Below are positions 35,333-48,239 of a stretch of DNA of 64,000 nucleotides, piece by piece. Source of the stretch: Chrysomallon squamiferum (Eukaryota > Mollusca > Gastropoda > Neomphalida > Peltospiridae); NCBI GenBank assembly GCA_012295275.1, contig CM022668.1, positions 5,479,583-5,543,582 of the forward strand, read 5' to 3'. The stretch's first letter is position 1. Every line of letters starts with the position of its first letter. A program made the translations under genes and the position numbers. The notes below the pieces were generated by a model that was not told where the DNA came from, made no database searches, and saw only the letters and a list, made by a program, of their open reading frames with translations.

Positions 35333-37073
35333 GTTAGTATTTTCTTAATGTGTATTTTATTAACATTATTTATGTTATTTATTTGTTTCTTTGGTTAATT
35401 GGATGGTTGTTTATTCCTTATATTATTTATTTACTTGTTCTTAGTCTTTATTCTTGTATAAATGTTTATCCATGATGAAATTTAATGTTGAAATAATTAT
35501 ATTAGGCCTTTGGGAAAAGCAGTTACTGTTTTCATTGTGATTGATATTTTATTTCTTTTCATTTTATACTTTTTTATTGTTTTTTTTTAATTTAGTTATA
35601 TTAATCAAATTTTGTAGATTTGTGTTTATTTCTTTAAAGTAAAGCCAACAGATAAAATAATAATGTTTGTTCATTTAATCTAGTTTTAATATTTTTTATA
35701 TTGTGTTTATTCATGGTGATCAAATTCAAAATAATAAATATAAAGTAATAATCTTTCTTCCTTGTACATTAATCATTTTCAACAAGTCAAGTGCAGTTTG
35801 ATTATTTTAATGAGATATCTATTGTAAATATACACAACGGGTATAATAACTGATATATTTTTCTCATTCATTAACAGATCTCAAGGCTTACTGGTAATTT
35901 TTAACTTTTGTTTTAAATGGCAGAACATTTTAAAAACTTAAAATTTCCATGCATGAAAACAATGACAGACATCTTAATACTGTATGAATTATTCAAAATT
36001 TTTCTTTTTCTTTTTATAATTTTTTTTTTCCAACAAATAAGTGGTAATGGTTATTTCAATTAAATTTTAACAGCTGTTTTATTCATAAATTTATTTTGCG
36101 CCCCCCCCAAAAAAATTAAATATTTTATTATTTCTGTTAAATTTGATGTGTAATTTTAATACTGTATAGTTTCTTGTCTAAAATTGAACAATTCTATTTT
36201 TTCTTATATGTAGTCAGACAATATAGTGACTTAGGTTTGAATTCACTGGAACTGAATCTGTCTGAATATCAGAACTTACCTCAGATATTTTGATAAATTC
36301 GAGCAACTGCTTTCTTCTTATCGTTAGCGAGTATAAACGGCGTCGTCTATACTTTAGAAGAACCAATCAGAATGCACCTACATGTAACAGAAAATGTTCA
36401 TCCGGTTCTAAAAATAAATTATTTTATTATTTCTGTTAAATTTGGTGTGTAATTTTAACACTATGCAGTTTCTTGTGTAAAATTAAACAATTCTATTTTT
36501 TCTTATATATAGTCAGACAATATATATAGTTGATGTGAAAAAAAAAATACATATACCGTATATACATGATACATTGATAGGTATCTTTTGTTTGCTGTCA
36601 AAGCACAGGAAGTACGAACACAAAGCCAAGAAAATTATTTTGTCTGCTTCAAATGACAGTTACAATACCTGTGTCTTTAATTGTCATGATTACATACACA
36701 TTGTATTGCTCCTAATAAAGACCGGCAACACCTTTCTGGAGTAGACTCCAAGGATTATACCAGTTTATGTATTACAGAGGACTATAGTTAACATCAAATG
36801 CTAGTAATCGGCAAAACAATATTAATTCGTTTATTTCAGAACGAATACATATTATATTTAGTAAAAGTCACAACATCCAATAAAACATGCATCCTACAAG
36901 CTATTAAAAATATAATCAACATAGATTATAGAAATATAATCATTTCAAACAGCACCAGTTATTTGTAGTTGCACATGACTAGGTAGGAAACAATTTACGG
37001 CTATTGTAAATAAAATCAACGCGATTTCGGTCTGTAGAAAACGTAAATTAACGGCGATTTCACTAAGCACGTT

Positions 37074-37245
37074 CTATAATGTACACGCTGAAAATAAGAA
37101 CATTCAAGAAAAACATACAGCAAACAAGTTATTAAAAACAGAAAATTAATCATATTAAAAGCGACACACCTTTCTAGTTGTACATACGGCAATTTCGGTA
37201 GGGTAGAAAACGTACTATAATGTACTCGCTGAAAATAAGAACATT
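37074..37245. repeat. Short tandem repeat, about 136-bp period
   Basis: CTATAATGTAC[AT]CGCTG followed by AAAATAAGAACATTC occurs at 37074 and 37210. The surrounding 36545-37447 is AT-rich, with no gene. Confidence 0.6.
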
Positions 37246-37447
37246 CGAGAAGGAAAAACATTCAACCAATATAAAAAACATAGAAATATAGTCATTTTCA
37301 ACAGCGCCAGATCTTTCTAGCACATTTTAAAATTAAAACGCAAGCACACATGTATACACAATATTTTATTAAAAATGATATTTGAAATATTCGACAAATT
37401 GACCTTTCTAACTGTACATAAAATCTACTAGACTTCAAAATTAAATA

Positions 37448-39887
37448 TTATATACTTAGATCATCCTCAATTAGATCTGCAGCCAGAGCATGGATGTTCA
37501 TACAGTGGTCTACTGCATCAGCATACGATTCATTTGCTCCCCAGTAGGCTACAACATATTTCTTACCTTTGGATATGATCTTCTCTATCTTTCCATTGTA
37601 TATTGCTTTTTTTCCATCATCAATCCACGTATGGCGAATCATGCTACCCACTGAATTCCCTGATAAAAGTTCACTTACCTTTTCCCATTTATAATCTGAG
37701 AGATCCAAGAATTCAACAGAGAGTTTGTCGATGTCTACACTTTTCAATCTTCTCTCCAATCTGTTCCTCTCTGTGGTCTCCTTTGCCTGCAGCTTCTGTA
37801 CTTGTCTCCTGTTTTGTCCTTTCCTCAGATTCTTCTGCTTGGTACGCCTGTCCTGTCTGTGTTGTTGGCCTATGTGGATCGCCGTTTTAATAATACGATC
37901 TCTTGTCTCCGCGTCTAGGGCATCAAGCTAATCCACTGTCCTGTTTTTGATGGCCCTCATTTTACATGAGATGTAGCAGAGAGTAGCATTTGGGGATTTC
38001 TTCTGTAAGGAACTAAACATCCCCATGATCTCTTCTGCATCAATGTTGTGACATCTGGCCGACCTTGTCTCATCCCTCAGTCTCTCAGTGAGATCGCAGT
38101 GGAAGTATCTGTTGTACTGTCGTTCAAGGACAACAACTGTTGCATACAAACAACTCTTCATCATGTCTTTAGGTGCTGCTTGGAGCATCTCCAGAGTTGG
38201 TTCTTGCAAAAGTATATGTCCAAAAAAATCTATCTTGCATGACAGAGTGTCTTCAGGGGACTGTGCACTGACTTTCAGTTTGGCAATAACTTGCTTGACA
38301 AGCTCAATGCACTGAATGTGGTTTACTTGTTCTGGGGCAACTGCTGATTGGTAGAACTTGGTCATCCAAGTCCACTGAGCAGTTTCCCAATAAGTCCAAG
38401 CACCTGCATTTCCACTTGTGCAGGAACAGACACAAAGTCTGCTAGGATGCTATGCCGTAAACCACCACAAGATACACCCTTCTGCAGAAAACTCGTGAAT
38501 AAATTATGGAAGCGAGTGAAAACGCCACATATATGAAAAAGGATATGTAGGCGGTCACCTCTGTATCTGGGTAAGTCCCACGTGCCAAGTTTTCGTGGTC
38601 CAGAAAAATGATGAAACCACGAGGATCACCCTTGCTATCCATAAACCTCATTTTGTTCATCTGCACAACTATGTTTCCAGCCAAACAGTCTGTCCCTTTA
38701 AGTTTCTTTTCTATTCTGATTTCTGCTTCACATACCTTTAGAGCAGCACGAGTTTTTGTTGCAATTGAGTCCAATGGATGCAAATGGCAATTTAATTCAT
38801 TGAGTGTTTTGCTCCACGTTTCATTCAGAAGCTGAATTGCAGCATGATTTGCAGGGCATCGATCAGTAAGGGTATTACAAATATTAGAAATTATTTTTGT
38901 TCTTGCAGTTTGATAATCATCCTCATGAAAGTTTGAGTATGTTCTGGCCAAGTTATTAATAGAGTCAGATATGTGCTCATGGTAATCATCAGCAGTCCCA
39001 CCAGCCAGTTCATCAACTGCAGCAACATAACAGTTCTCTGTGTGGCAATGTGGACACTGTCACATGTGTGCCTCCTGTGTTGTGGCATCAAACCCAAGTG
39101 TGCAGCTTTTATTCTCAATTACAGCTTCAGCTGCCTGTAATTCCGTTATTACTCCAAGTTCCCTTGTCATTGCCTCAGTAGTGGTTCTGTGTGGGATGTC
39201 CTTCAGTGGAACACCACACCGCCAAAAAAAATTCTTAAGAAGAACAGGGATATTGCTGGTTGGCACCTGATTAACAATGGCATCAAATACCATCATTCTT
39301 AGGTCTGCAGAATAGACTTTTCCATTATATTTCCTCCTTCAATTAATTGTCCTTTCAATGGTAAAGGTGACAAAATCAAGATTTGCACACATTCTGGGTA
39401 GGATTCAGACATTAAGATGTCATTTTAATGTTACTGTAGCTGATGCTAGTTTTTTTCTGTCCTTTCATTCATTTACTGGAATGTGCTAGTTAATGGAGTT
39501 TGACAGGAGTTTCGCCTAAACTCGACAGAATAGAATTCAAATCAAAGTCCTTTTCTGGTGAAACAACAACCAGCGGTTTGTCTGGCAAGTTATCACCAAT
39601 TTCTCCCATGGTAATACCACCCATACTAAAGCCATCCTCTGCAGGACCTTTGATTTCTGAAGGGTAATCAGACAGTCACAGTACAACTTGTCTCCTGGCA
39701 CTAGTGTCTTTGGAGGATTTACTAAGCATTTGTAAGTGCCCATGCTAACAATTCTTAAAGATCTAGTGCGTGCTTGCTCAGGGTGGCGATTAAGGGGATC
39801 ACAACAGTTTTTCTGCAATGTTGAAAATTTGATGAAAAGTTCTTGTTCATGATACTCTTGATGTCCTGTGTTTTGATCCCACTTCAA
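37448..39887 (-). pseudogene. Transposase-like gene, C-terminal half, decayed
   Basis: Consecutive minus-strand pieces in shifting frames form one protein: an Asp in LGFDATTQE (codon 39087-39089), then DELAGGTA, LTDRCPANHAAIQLLNETW, LNCHLHPLDS, FSSLQKKSPNATLCYISCKM, a TAG at 37927 where the frame otherwise continues LDALDAETRDRI, a basic K/R/Q stretch and a C-terminal domain (YVVAYWGANESYADAVDH) ending at 37448. Conserved Asp residues and the size suggest a DDE-type transposase, as in multi-copy proteins of marine invertebrates. I cannot name the superfamily. The stop and several frameshifts mark it as inactive, yet long open pieces suggest fairly recent loss. Confidence 0.55.
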
Positions 39888-40989
39888 AGAGTGAGGAGTT
39901 CGACTTCCTCAGTTTTCCATACACTTCGCAACAACTCCTTTTTGATATGATGGTGTTGATAACACACATTTTCAGGAGAGTTAAAGCTGCAGTTAGCCCT
40001 GGAAGAAATAAGGATTTTCAGTATTGGCCTGCACCTTCAATTCAATAGAACAAAGTCAGTGCTTTCCTAAATATTAAATCAAATCCTGAAACCCTTTCAG
40101 TAAAGTTAAGCGGGTCATAAAATGGCAGCAGAGTACATGTGTTATTGCCAAAGGCCCACAAGTCTTGGGCACTTATGTCAATCTTCTCAAGTATAAATCA
40201 CAGTTTATTAAGGTGAAGTAGACCGTGTTCATACTCTGTGCCGTCTAATGACGTCTGATTTCAGACTGGGTTGTACTGTTGTTGACTGAAACCTTGTTCA
40301 AAACCAATGGCAAGGCCCACATGACATGATAAAATTACTTAATAGGTTTCATGAAATAAAATATTGTTTATATATCAACATCTGACATTGTGTCCAACTT
40401 AAAAAGCTTCAGATTGTCAAAGAAATGCAGATGAAGAAACTTCTTTGTCTTAAACTTCTAATTGCCATGTGTTCAATAGGGATTGCACCAGGGAATCTAA
40501 AGGAGTTCCTGACCTGCCTGAAGAATCACTTCCTGTTAACCCTTTGATTGTGTAGAACATGTCATGCCATTTGGCATCTTTTCAGATCCTTCAGGCATTC
40601 CTTCAGACATGTCAGGTGGGTTTTAACTCCAAAGATGAGTTTTTAGTCTCAGAAAAAATGTACATTGTAATGCATTGTATCAATCATCCATGCAGGTATG
40701 CATTTTTTTAAATCTCTATTATGGCTGAACAAAAAATATTATACCCAGGAAACTTTTATATGTGAACTTTATGCATACATGTAGGCCTACAATTCTTACT
40801 TGATGATCAAGAGAGATGGTGATTCCTAGCATCCAGAATTGATCGTTCAGGTTTTAGTTAATCAGATGTTAATGGCTGAAAAGGTGTTATTTTCATGTAT
40901 GTGCATTTTTTAAATCTATATTGTGGCTAAACAAAAAATATTACACACAGGACACTTTTATATGTTTTAGTTAACATGTGGGAGATTAA

Positions 40990-41370
40990 ATTTCAATAAA
41001 CGTCATCTCAAGATCACGTGATCCACACGGTCAATTTCACGGTCATAGCAAAGGTCAAAAGGTCAAGGTACTCCGATATTTTCCAAACTAAACAAAAATG
41101 GCAGATTTGGAATCCTTGTCATTTTGCCTTTCTAACTATACCAATTTTATGAAGATTGGCCCAGTAGTTCCTGAGATATAAGGGTTCTAAGGTTGGTGGT
41201 CACACCCATTTTTGGCAAAAATCTCAAAATTCGGTGGGCCATATCTCCCACACCACTGGTCTGATTGAGCTAAAATTTCAGATTTGGTGCTGTGGGATCC
41301 CAGTCAACAAGTATACCAAGTTTCATAAAAATCTGAGACGGTCGGGTTTAAACCATTGGGTGATTTGACA
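40990..41370. repeat. Probable dispersed repeat
   Basis: Contains phrases such as CCAATTTTATGAAGATTGGC with CAGTAGTTCCTGAGATAT, and a parallel phrase TACCAAGTTTCATAAAAATC, a style I associate with abundant invertebrate interspersed repeats. It interrupts the transposon-like coding region. The class is unknown. Confidence 0.4.
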
Positions 41371-41400
41371 CGGAATGACCCTTTTGTTTTATTTCAAGTT

Positions 41401-43190
41401 TTATTTTAAGTTCAGAAATTTCGTTTTTGGCAGAGAGCAGAGTTTCCGATTCAGTTTTTTTTTTTTTTTTCGCTGTTGTACTTTTTCATTTGTTCGTGGT
41501 TTTTTAAAGTTCGACAGAGCAGATTTTCTCTCATGCATGATCACCTTTGAAACGGTACTTTGTTCTTGAAATTTTGCTATCTGTTCCTCTTTCCGTCTGA
41601 TTGTTTGGTTTAAGAATTTTACATATCCCTTTTTCTTTTGCCGTGCTCTCACATCTCAGACTGCAATGTGTATAGACCTTTCAAGCTGTAGCTGTTTTAG
41701 TCTCATATTTGTTAAGGAGTTATTTAATAACTTGCATGACTGGCACTTTTTGTTTGTCTGCTTTTCATGGGTGGTTTTGTCAATATTTGAATAGCAGATT
41801 CCTCTGAATCTTCTCCCCAGTATGAACTGCTATCCAATAAATTGTGTGGTTCTGGGGAAGCAGTAATGTATTGTGGGTTGCATCTCGGTCCAGGTTGGGG
41901 CTCATTTTGTTTTCCGGGTACATTCTCAACATTGCAGATTTCCATAAGGAAACATTTTTCAGAACACAAACACATAAATTTGGTAAACTGTACAGCATAA
42001 GCTAGATTTCAAAACTTATTGAAAGGTGCACAACTTTCTTTACTTCAGCAGAAAGTCTCAAGTCAGTAGGGTTAGGAGTTAGTGAAAAATGACTACATAA
42101 TTCACTAACTGTTGTTGTTCGACTGTTACCACAGCTAGTGTAAATATAAAGCACGTGTCCTTTCAAAAACTCATCTGTTGCAGGAACTGTGGAATACTTT
42201 TCTTGCAGATGCTGTCTACCTAAGCTAATTAGGCATTGTTTCTTTTTACATTTGGTAAAAAAAATAACCCAGTATCTGGATCTTTTAAACGAATTACATG
42301 TCTGGCTTCACTGGCAGCTTCTAGCTTTATGATGTGGCATTGTAGTTTGTTATTTTCCATTTCAAGATTTTCCTTCCGTCTTCTTTCTGCTTTTCGAATA
42401 GATTGTACGTAGCAGACGGACATGTTGAATGGAAAGTGCTGCTACCTTGTCTCTTGTTTTCTGTGCGAGACATTTTCATTCCAAGATTCTCATTGTGTCG
42501 TTGAGCTAAAACAAGTTGTCTTCCATAACATTCAAGTTTTAAGTTCACTTCTGGTGTATTTGGGGATGGGAGGTCAGGAACTGGATTTGAGTCAAATGCA
42601 GGGACAAATGGTGTCATTCTAAATGAATTAAGAGCTGTGTCATCACCAATCTTGCCACTGTTGCTCTGCAATTTTCTTAATTCTTTCATTATTTTCTCCA
42701 ACATAATTTTGAAATTGGGTTGGGCAATGTCTGTTTTGATATGTCAGTAAACCAAGAGTGTAAGTGATGAGATGGTAGCTTCTGCTTCCTGCAGAAATGT
42801 TCAAGTTCTGTCAGCAAGCTATTGTTGGGAGAAGAATCCCTGCATTTCAATGATCCTTCTAGCAAAGCTTGCCTTGTCAAGCCAGCTTTAAAACAAAAAT
42901 CTCCAATACCTTCAGTATCCACCAACTTTTCAAGGAAGCCTGCAGCTTCAACTGGAGTCTGTATTTTCAGAAATGTTCTTGAGGCACATTCTGTTAAATA
43001 CTCAGTTGATAGGCTACTGATGGACTAGTGAATTTCCTGATAAATTTTTCAGTCTCTTCCCATGTCTTGTTGCCTTCTTCTTTCAGCAGTTTCACTTGTA
43101 CCAGAAGTCTGTTCATGATTTCCACCTTTTCTTCTTCCTTTGCCTGTCTGCAGGAAAGCACTCTTCTAATTTCAATACAAATAAATCAGT
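41401..43190 (-). pseudogene. Transposon-associated gene, N-terminal half, decayed
   Basis: Minus-strand pieces: LLVQVKLLKEEGNKTWEET, then TPVEAAGFLEKLVDTEGIGD, a linker with Pro-rich VPDLPSPNTPEVN, and a coiled-coil-like stretch ENLEMENNKLQCHIIKLEAA at 42229-42423. Further basic pieces lie at 41401-41652 (KPRTNEKVQQRKKKKK). It lies upstream and in the same orientation as the transposase-like half, and is probably the same element, split by 39.9-41.4 kb of other sequence. Confidence 0.4.
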
Positions 43191-43299
43191 GGAATTAATG
43201 TCACTGCAGGAATGTTTCACCCAGCTGCAATATATATATAGTTTAAAAGTTAATGGTCATCTGGAGTTTATCAACACTTAAACTGATTTTAAAATTTCA

Positions 43300-45060
43300 T
43301 TTTTTGCTTTATCATTTTATCATTTAATATTTACGATATTAAAAAACATCCTAATTATAAAAAAAAATCCTTTTTTATTTTATTCAACATTTGAGCAATA
43401 ATACTGGTATTCTGGCTTTTAATTATATACACGATCCTTAATTTTCCCGTTTATCGTGAGCATTTTGCAGAGTAAAACAGTTGCCTTTGCTTAGAGCAGA
43501 CGAAACAGTAATGAACAGGGATGTTTGCTTGAGTGTTGTAGAGTGTGAAGGTTAGAAACAGAATAGTGAATCTATCTGATTTGCACTTTAGCAGTCAGTT
43601 ATGTCATATTTTATTATTTACTATCAGAAAAACATATTACTGTAATTCAAACTAAGAACTCCGAAATAAAGTTTACCATTTTACAAAGTTTAAAAAATTA
43701 ACTGTTATATGTGGAAAAAACATCTTGCGTAGTTAAAGTGTGAATCTTATCTAATTCGCAGTTGTGCAGAGAAAGTCTGATTGTAATCATAACTGGATAC
43801 ACAGCTACTGTGACAAAGATGGATGATCTTGTCTTTCTCTAACATAAAACCTGATTATCTATGAACCTATTTTCATTAGCTGCATTTGTTTACATATATT
43901 AACTATAGATACTTTATTAATGTATATTTTTTATACAATCTATACTCTTTCAGATTATCTAGTTCATATATATATATAAATAGAGAAAATATAAAATAAT
44001 GACAAATATTAGAGAGGTTTAGCATAGACATAATGTGTTCATATATTGATTACATATGGACCTTACAATACAGGTCATATATGTAACTCACTTTCAGTTT
44101 AGCTTCCACATAAAACACTAAGTTTGTATCAAAATAGTTCAAGAAAGGGAAGTAACTATAGCTCTAGAACTCTTAAAAAGCTTTATTTGAATATATGCAG
44201 CTTTGGTTTTAACATGTATATAAAACACATTGTTTATATTGCCAAATGACCAAAATCAATTACTGGTTCTCCATAGTTTTTGAAAGAAAAATGCAAGCAA
44301 ATTTTATTCAGATAAATATTCATAGTCTTGTTCATATCAAAGTTATCAAAGATGCCTTTGAGTGATTTTAATCTGTTTTTATTGTTTTTTTTCTGATACA
44401 TAATTTAATATGAAAATACATTTTTTGAAAATTTTGTAACATACAAGTTATTTGTTATTTGTTTCTCTTACAGTAGCATAGTACACACAAAACTACAGAC
44501 TGGCTAGAATTTTTGTTTGCAAACAAATACATTTTCAGTCTATTTCTCAGCAAGAATCTAAACAACATTTTAAGGTAATATAAGGGTCATCAACATTAAT
44601 TTACTACTTTTCAAGCATATATTAGTTTGAATTTAGCACCTGAAATTGTAATCTCATTCAGCCAAAGGTACGCAAGTCCAACCACAGCTTTTTTTGAGAG
44701 AAGAGATCTGTCTTTAGCAATCATTTATGTGAAATGCACATACGTAAGTACTTCACTATGCATAAACATGCACATTTAGGCATGTCCTATATTGAGAAGA
44801 TCTCACAAAAAAGACAATACAGATTTGGTATATGAAAGTTACGTCTATGCTAAACCTCTCTATTAAATAAATATGTATTGATAATTATAACTACCAATAT
44901 ATGAAAATAATTAACGTTCTATTTAACTGTCTGCAATACCTGTTTACAGGGAAGTGTGCAATGACAAACATTCAATGACAGTTTCTAAATTGTAAAAGTT
45001 ATGTTGCATTAATAAGCAGCCAAGATGTGGTCAGTTTACAGGTTTTAAATTTGTACAGCT
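43300..45060. other. No recognisable gene
   Basis: AT-rich unique-looking sequence with only short chance reading frames. Confidence 0.45.
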
Positions 45061-45063
45061 GTG

Positions 45064-45187
45064 TGGCTTCGCTCTTCACTCTGATTTTGTGGTTTTCACC
45101 ACATATGCAGGAATCTTGTAGCTAGGGGCTTCGCTCTTCACTCTGATTTTGTGGTTTTCACCACATATGCAGGAATCTTGTACTAGG
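45064..45187. repeat. Tandem 61-bp duplication
   Basis: GGCTTCGCTCTTCACTCTGA, continuing through CACCACATATGCAGGAATCTTG, occurs twice in a row, starting at 45065 and 45127. Confidence 0.85.
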
Positions 45188-45396
45188 GGCTTAGGGGTTG
45201 TGAGACAGTTAAAGTAAAAATCCTTGGTTTGGGAGCAACGAACTGGCTGATCTGTTTCATGAACACAGAGGTAATGGGGAGGTGTGAGGGAGAACATGAA
45301 ACTTTGGCCTTGTTTTTATAAGCATTTGGCTGCATGATGTTGTAAGAAACATTTCTCCCTTGTTTTGTTTTGTTTCTTTGATGTTGTCATTAGACA

Positions 45397-45953
45397 GTGT
45401 AATGTGTGTCATTGACAACATACTGTTTAATCTGTGTGTGTGTCTTTAACAACATACTGTTTAATCTGTGTGTGTGTCATTAACAACATACTGTTTAATC
45501 TGTGTGTGTGTCTTTAACAACATACTGTTTAATCTGTGTGTGTGTCATTAACAACAGACTGTTTAATCTGTGTGTGTGTCTTTAACAACATACTGTTTAA
45601 TCTGTGTGTGTGTCTTTAACAACATACTGTTTAATCTGTGTGTGTGTCATTAACAACATACTGTTTAATCTGTGTGTGTGTCATTAACAACATACTGTTT
45701 AATCTGTGTGTGTGTCTTTAACAACATACTGTTTAATCTGTGTGTGTCATTAACAACATACTGTTTAATCTGTGTGTGTGTCTTTAACAACATACTGTTT
45801 AATCTGTGTGTGTGTCTTTAACAACATACTGTTTAATCTGTGTGTGTGTCTTTAACAACATACTGTTTAATCTGTGTGTGTGTCATTAACAACATACTGT
45901 TTAATCTGTGTGTGTGTCTTTAACAACATACTGTTTAATCTGTGTGTGTGTCT
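45397..45953. repeat. 34-bp minisatellite, about 16 copies
   Basis: The unit holds AACAACATACTGTTTAATC and TGTGTGTGTGTC. Two variants alternate irregularly: CTTTAACAACA and CATTAACAACA. One unit (near 45740) is shorter by loss of a TG step. Confidence 0.92.
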
Positions 45954-46003
45954 TGGGCAATTTCACATGTAAATAAGAACAATTAAAATATCCTCAAAAC
46001 AGA

Positions 46004-46085
46004 AAAATGTATTTATCTGACGAATGTAGATCGATAAATATATATATATCTATATCGATCTACATTTGTCAGATAAATGCATTTT
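46004..46085. repeat. Near-perfect inverted repeat (33-bp arms)
   Basis: The arms 46004-46036 and 46053-46085 are reverse complements with two mismatches, around a 16-base AT spacer. The arms include TTTATCTGAC and AATGTAGATCGATA. Confidence 0.88.
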
Positions 46086-46170
46086 GTAATAAAAATTAAT
46101 AAACTTTATATTTACTATTGGTGTTAAATATTTGTTGTAGGTCACTGTAGTGTTATTCAGGTGCTGTCTA

Positions 46171-46510
46171 GAAAGTGAATTTACATCATGGAGAAGGATG
46201 AATCAGCTGTTACAGTACCATTCTCAGTTGTGAGTTTAATTTATTTTACTTTTGTGTTGTCAACAGAAAAATAAGTTTTGTAATAGTTCTTAATTAATTA
46301 TAAAATAGTGTAATAATATTCAGTTATTTGCTGTTGTTTTGTTGCATTACTCGGTCACATAATTTATTGATCACAAAGCATGTCAGAAGCATTAGTTATT
46401 TATTTATAACTGTTTGTTTATTATTGCTTTTTATTTTTTTTAGCTCTAATTGATGTGCTGATGTTGGTGTATACCAGTGAATTTGTTTCAGTAGAACATG
46501 CTGTTCAAGC
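46171..46510 (+). other. Two possible plus-strand exons, gene unknown
   Basis: ATG at 46188 starts MEKDESAVTVPFSV with donor GTGAGT at 46230. After TTTTTTTAG (46442) a second open stretch reads LIDVLMLVYTSEFVSVEHAV to a GTATGT donor at 46517. The phases of the two pieces do not match, so they may not belong together. Confidence 0.2.
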
Positions 46511-46519
46511 CATTAGGTA

Positions 46520-48220
46520 TGTGGTTGTTTTTATTTATTCATTTATTTATTAATTTTTTTATATTATCTTGTTAAATACTAAAATTTGAAATCATTTTTC
46601 TAATTAAAATGAGTTTGTTTGGCTCTGTTAAAGTTTATTTATTTTATTTGTTTGATAATATATGGTAAATTAGATTTCAGTTAAAGCTGAGGTGTATTTA
46701 AAGGCATTCATCCTTCTGCTTTGATTACTAAGTGATAGTTGAAAACAAGGATAAGTATTATGATGATTGCAGTTAAATTTGTAAATGTAAGAATGTATGA
46801 GAGAAGGAGAGAGGATGAAGGATGGCAGAGTGGGACAATGCAGTATCAGAGACTGTAACAGTTGCTGTCTTCTTGCAGTGCTGCAGTCAGGAATTGTTTT
46901 CCCAATCTACACATCAAACTGTGACATAGGAAATATGAGGTGTTAATGCTCAGAAAATACGTTTTGGTTCACCCAGTACATCAGTGTGTGTCTCTTAGGC
47001 TGATGTTTTCACTTCTAGTTTGACAGTGTAAAGAAAAATTCCTGACAGACTGAGTAAATGTTTATATCTCTTACTGACTAGAGAAAATGGGTGAAATCTG
47101 TTTTGTTTTTCTGTTTTTCAAACACAAATAAATAAATGTATATAATCAAATTCCTCAACTAGTCTGTGATTTTTTAATTTTATTTTCTCTCTGTGTTACA
47201 GATGTTTCATGTACTCACCCTGAATCAGAAAATTCAAATAATTTTGTACATAATATATAAAAATTTGCAATGTTTATTAAGTTTTTAATGTACCAAAATT
47301 ATGTAAATAAAAATATTCCTCACTTTAGGATGTTTGATAATGCTAGCTAAAAATATTAAATTAAAAATAGAATACAAAATAATTTGAAATATTTATTTCA
47401 ACAAGAAAACAAGTTAATAACTACTTTTTTATATAAAAAAACTTAATTTTAGAAAACTCTCATAAAATTCCTTACATAAAATTTAGAAAAGCATCATGTT
47501 ACATATTTTTGAACTTTTAAATTAAAAATGTTTTAAAATGTTTACAAGGTTTTTCAGATGAGAGCCAAGGATGCTGTAAAATATAAAAATACCAAGATTT
47601 CTGATCTATCCAACAAAAGTATAATAATAAAATGTACAAAATGAAATAAAAAATAACCAAGATATTTGTTTACTAAAAAGTTAAAAGCTCAATAAATAAC
47701 GTAATCTGAAAATTATTTATTCTGAAAATTTATAATTTCCGATTTATCTTCCAAAACACACAAAATTATCTACTTCCATTTTATGTTTTATTAAGATATG
47801 TTTATTGACTAAATCTTTACCAGAAGTCTTCGTATTCTTTGTTATTTTATATTTGGATTTTAAGATCAAGTAGAGTTTTGTTTAAAATTAAATTAAAAAG
47901 AAGAATACAAAAAGAAAAAAATGAAATTATCTCCCCTGGACCAAACACTTTTATATAAAATGTGTACTTTTTTTTTTCAAAGCAGTAATCAAGGATTTCT
48001 AACATAAATCATGTTTGAAAATTAAAGAATTTTTTTTTTTTTTACACAGACCTGACTGAACTTGCTGCTGTGTCTGGTCCAAACATTATGTATATTGGTC
48101 TGTATGTAACTATATCTTGTATGAACAACATTTTGACTTCCAATCTGAAATCACAGTTTTATAAATTATTCAGTAAGTAGTCCATGACTCAGACAAGTAA
48201 TGTTTTTAAACTTTGGTTTG
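46520..48220. other. No recognisable gene
   Basis: Very AT-rich, with short A/T runs and no coding signal that I can follow. Confidence 0.4.
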
Positions 48221-48239
48221 GTGTGGATTATTCTAGAGT

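Larger units (their letters stand above)
23790..36545. repeat. Segmental duplication, copy B
   Basis: Partner of 3690-16650. The left margin is rearranged: a block starting CTGAGTGGTCCTCAGACATG (23799) matches 3703, but the neighbouring block at 24000-24390 matches 3100-3420, in the opposite order. Confidence 0.82.
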
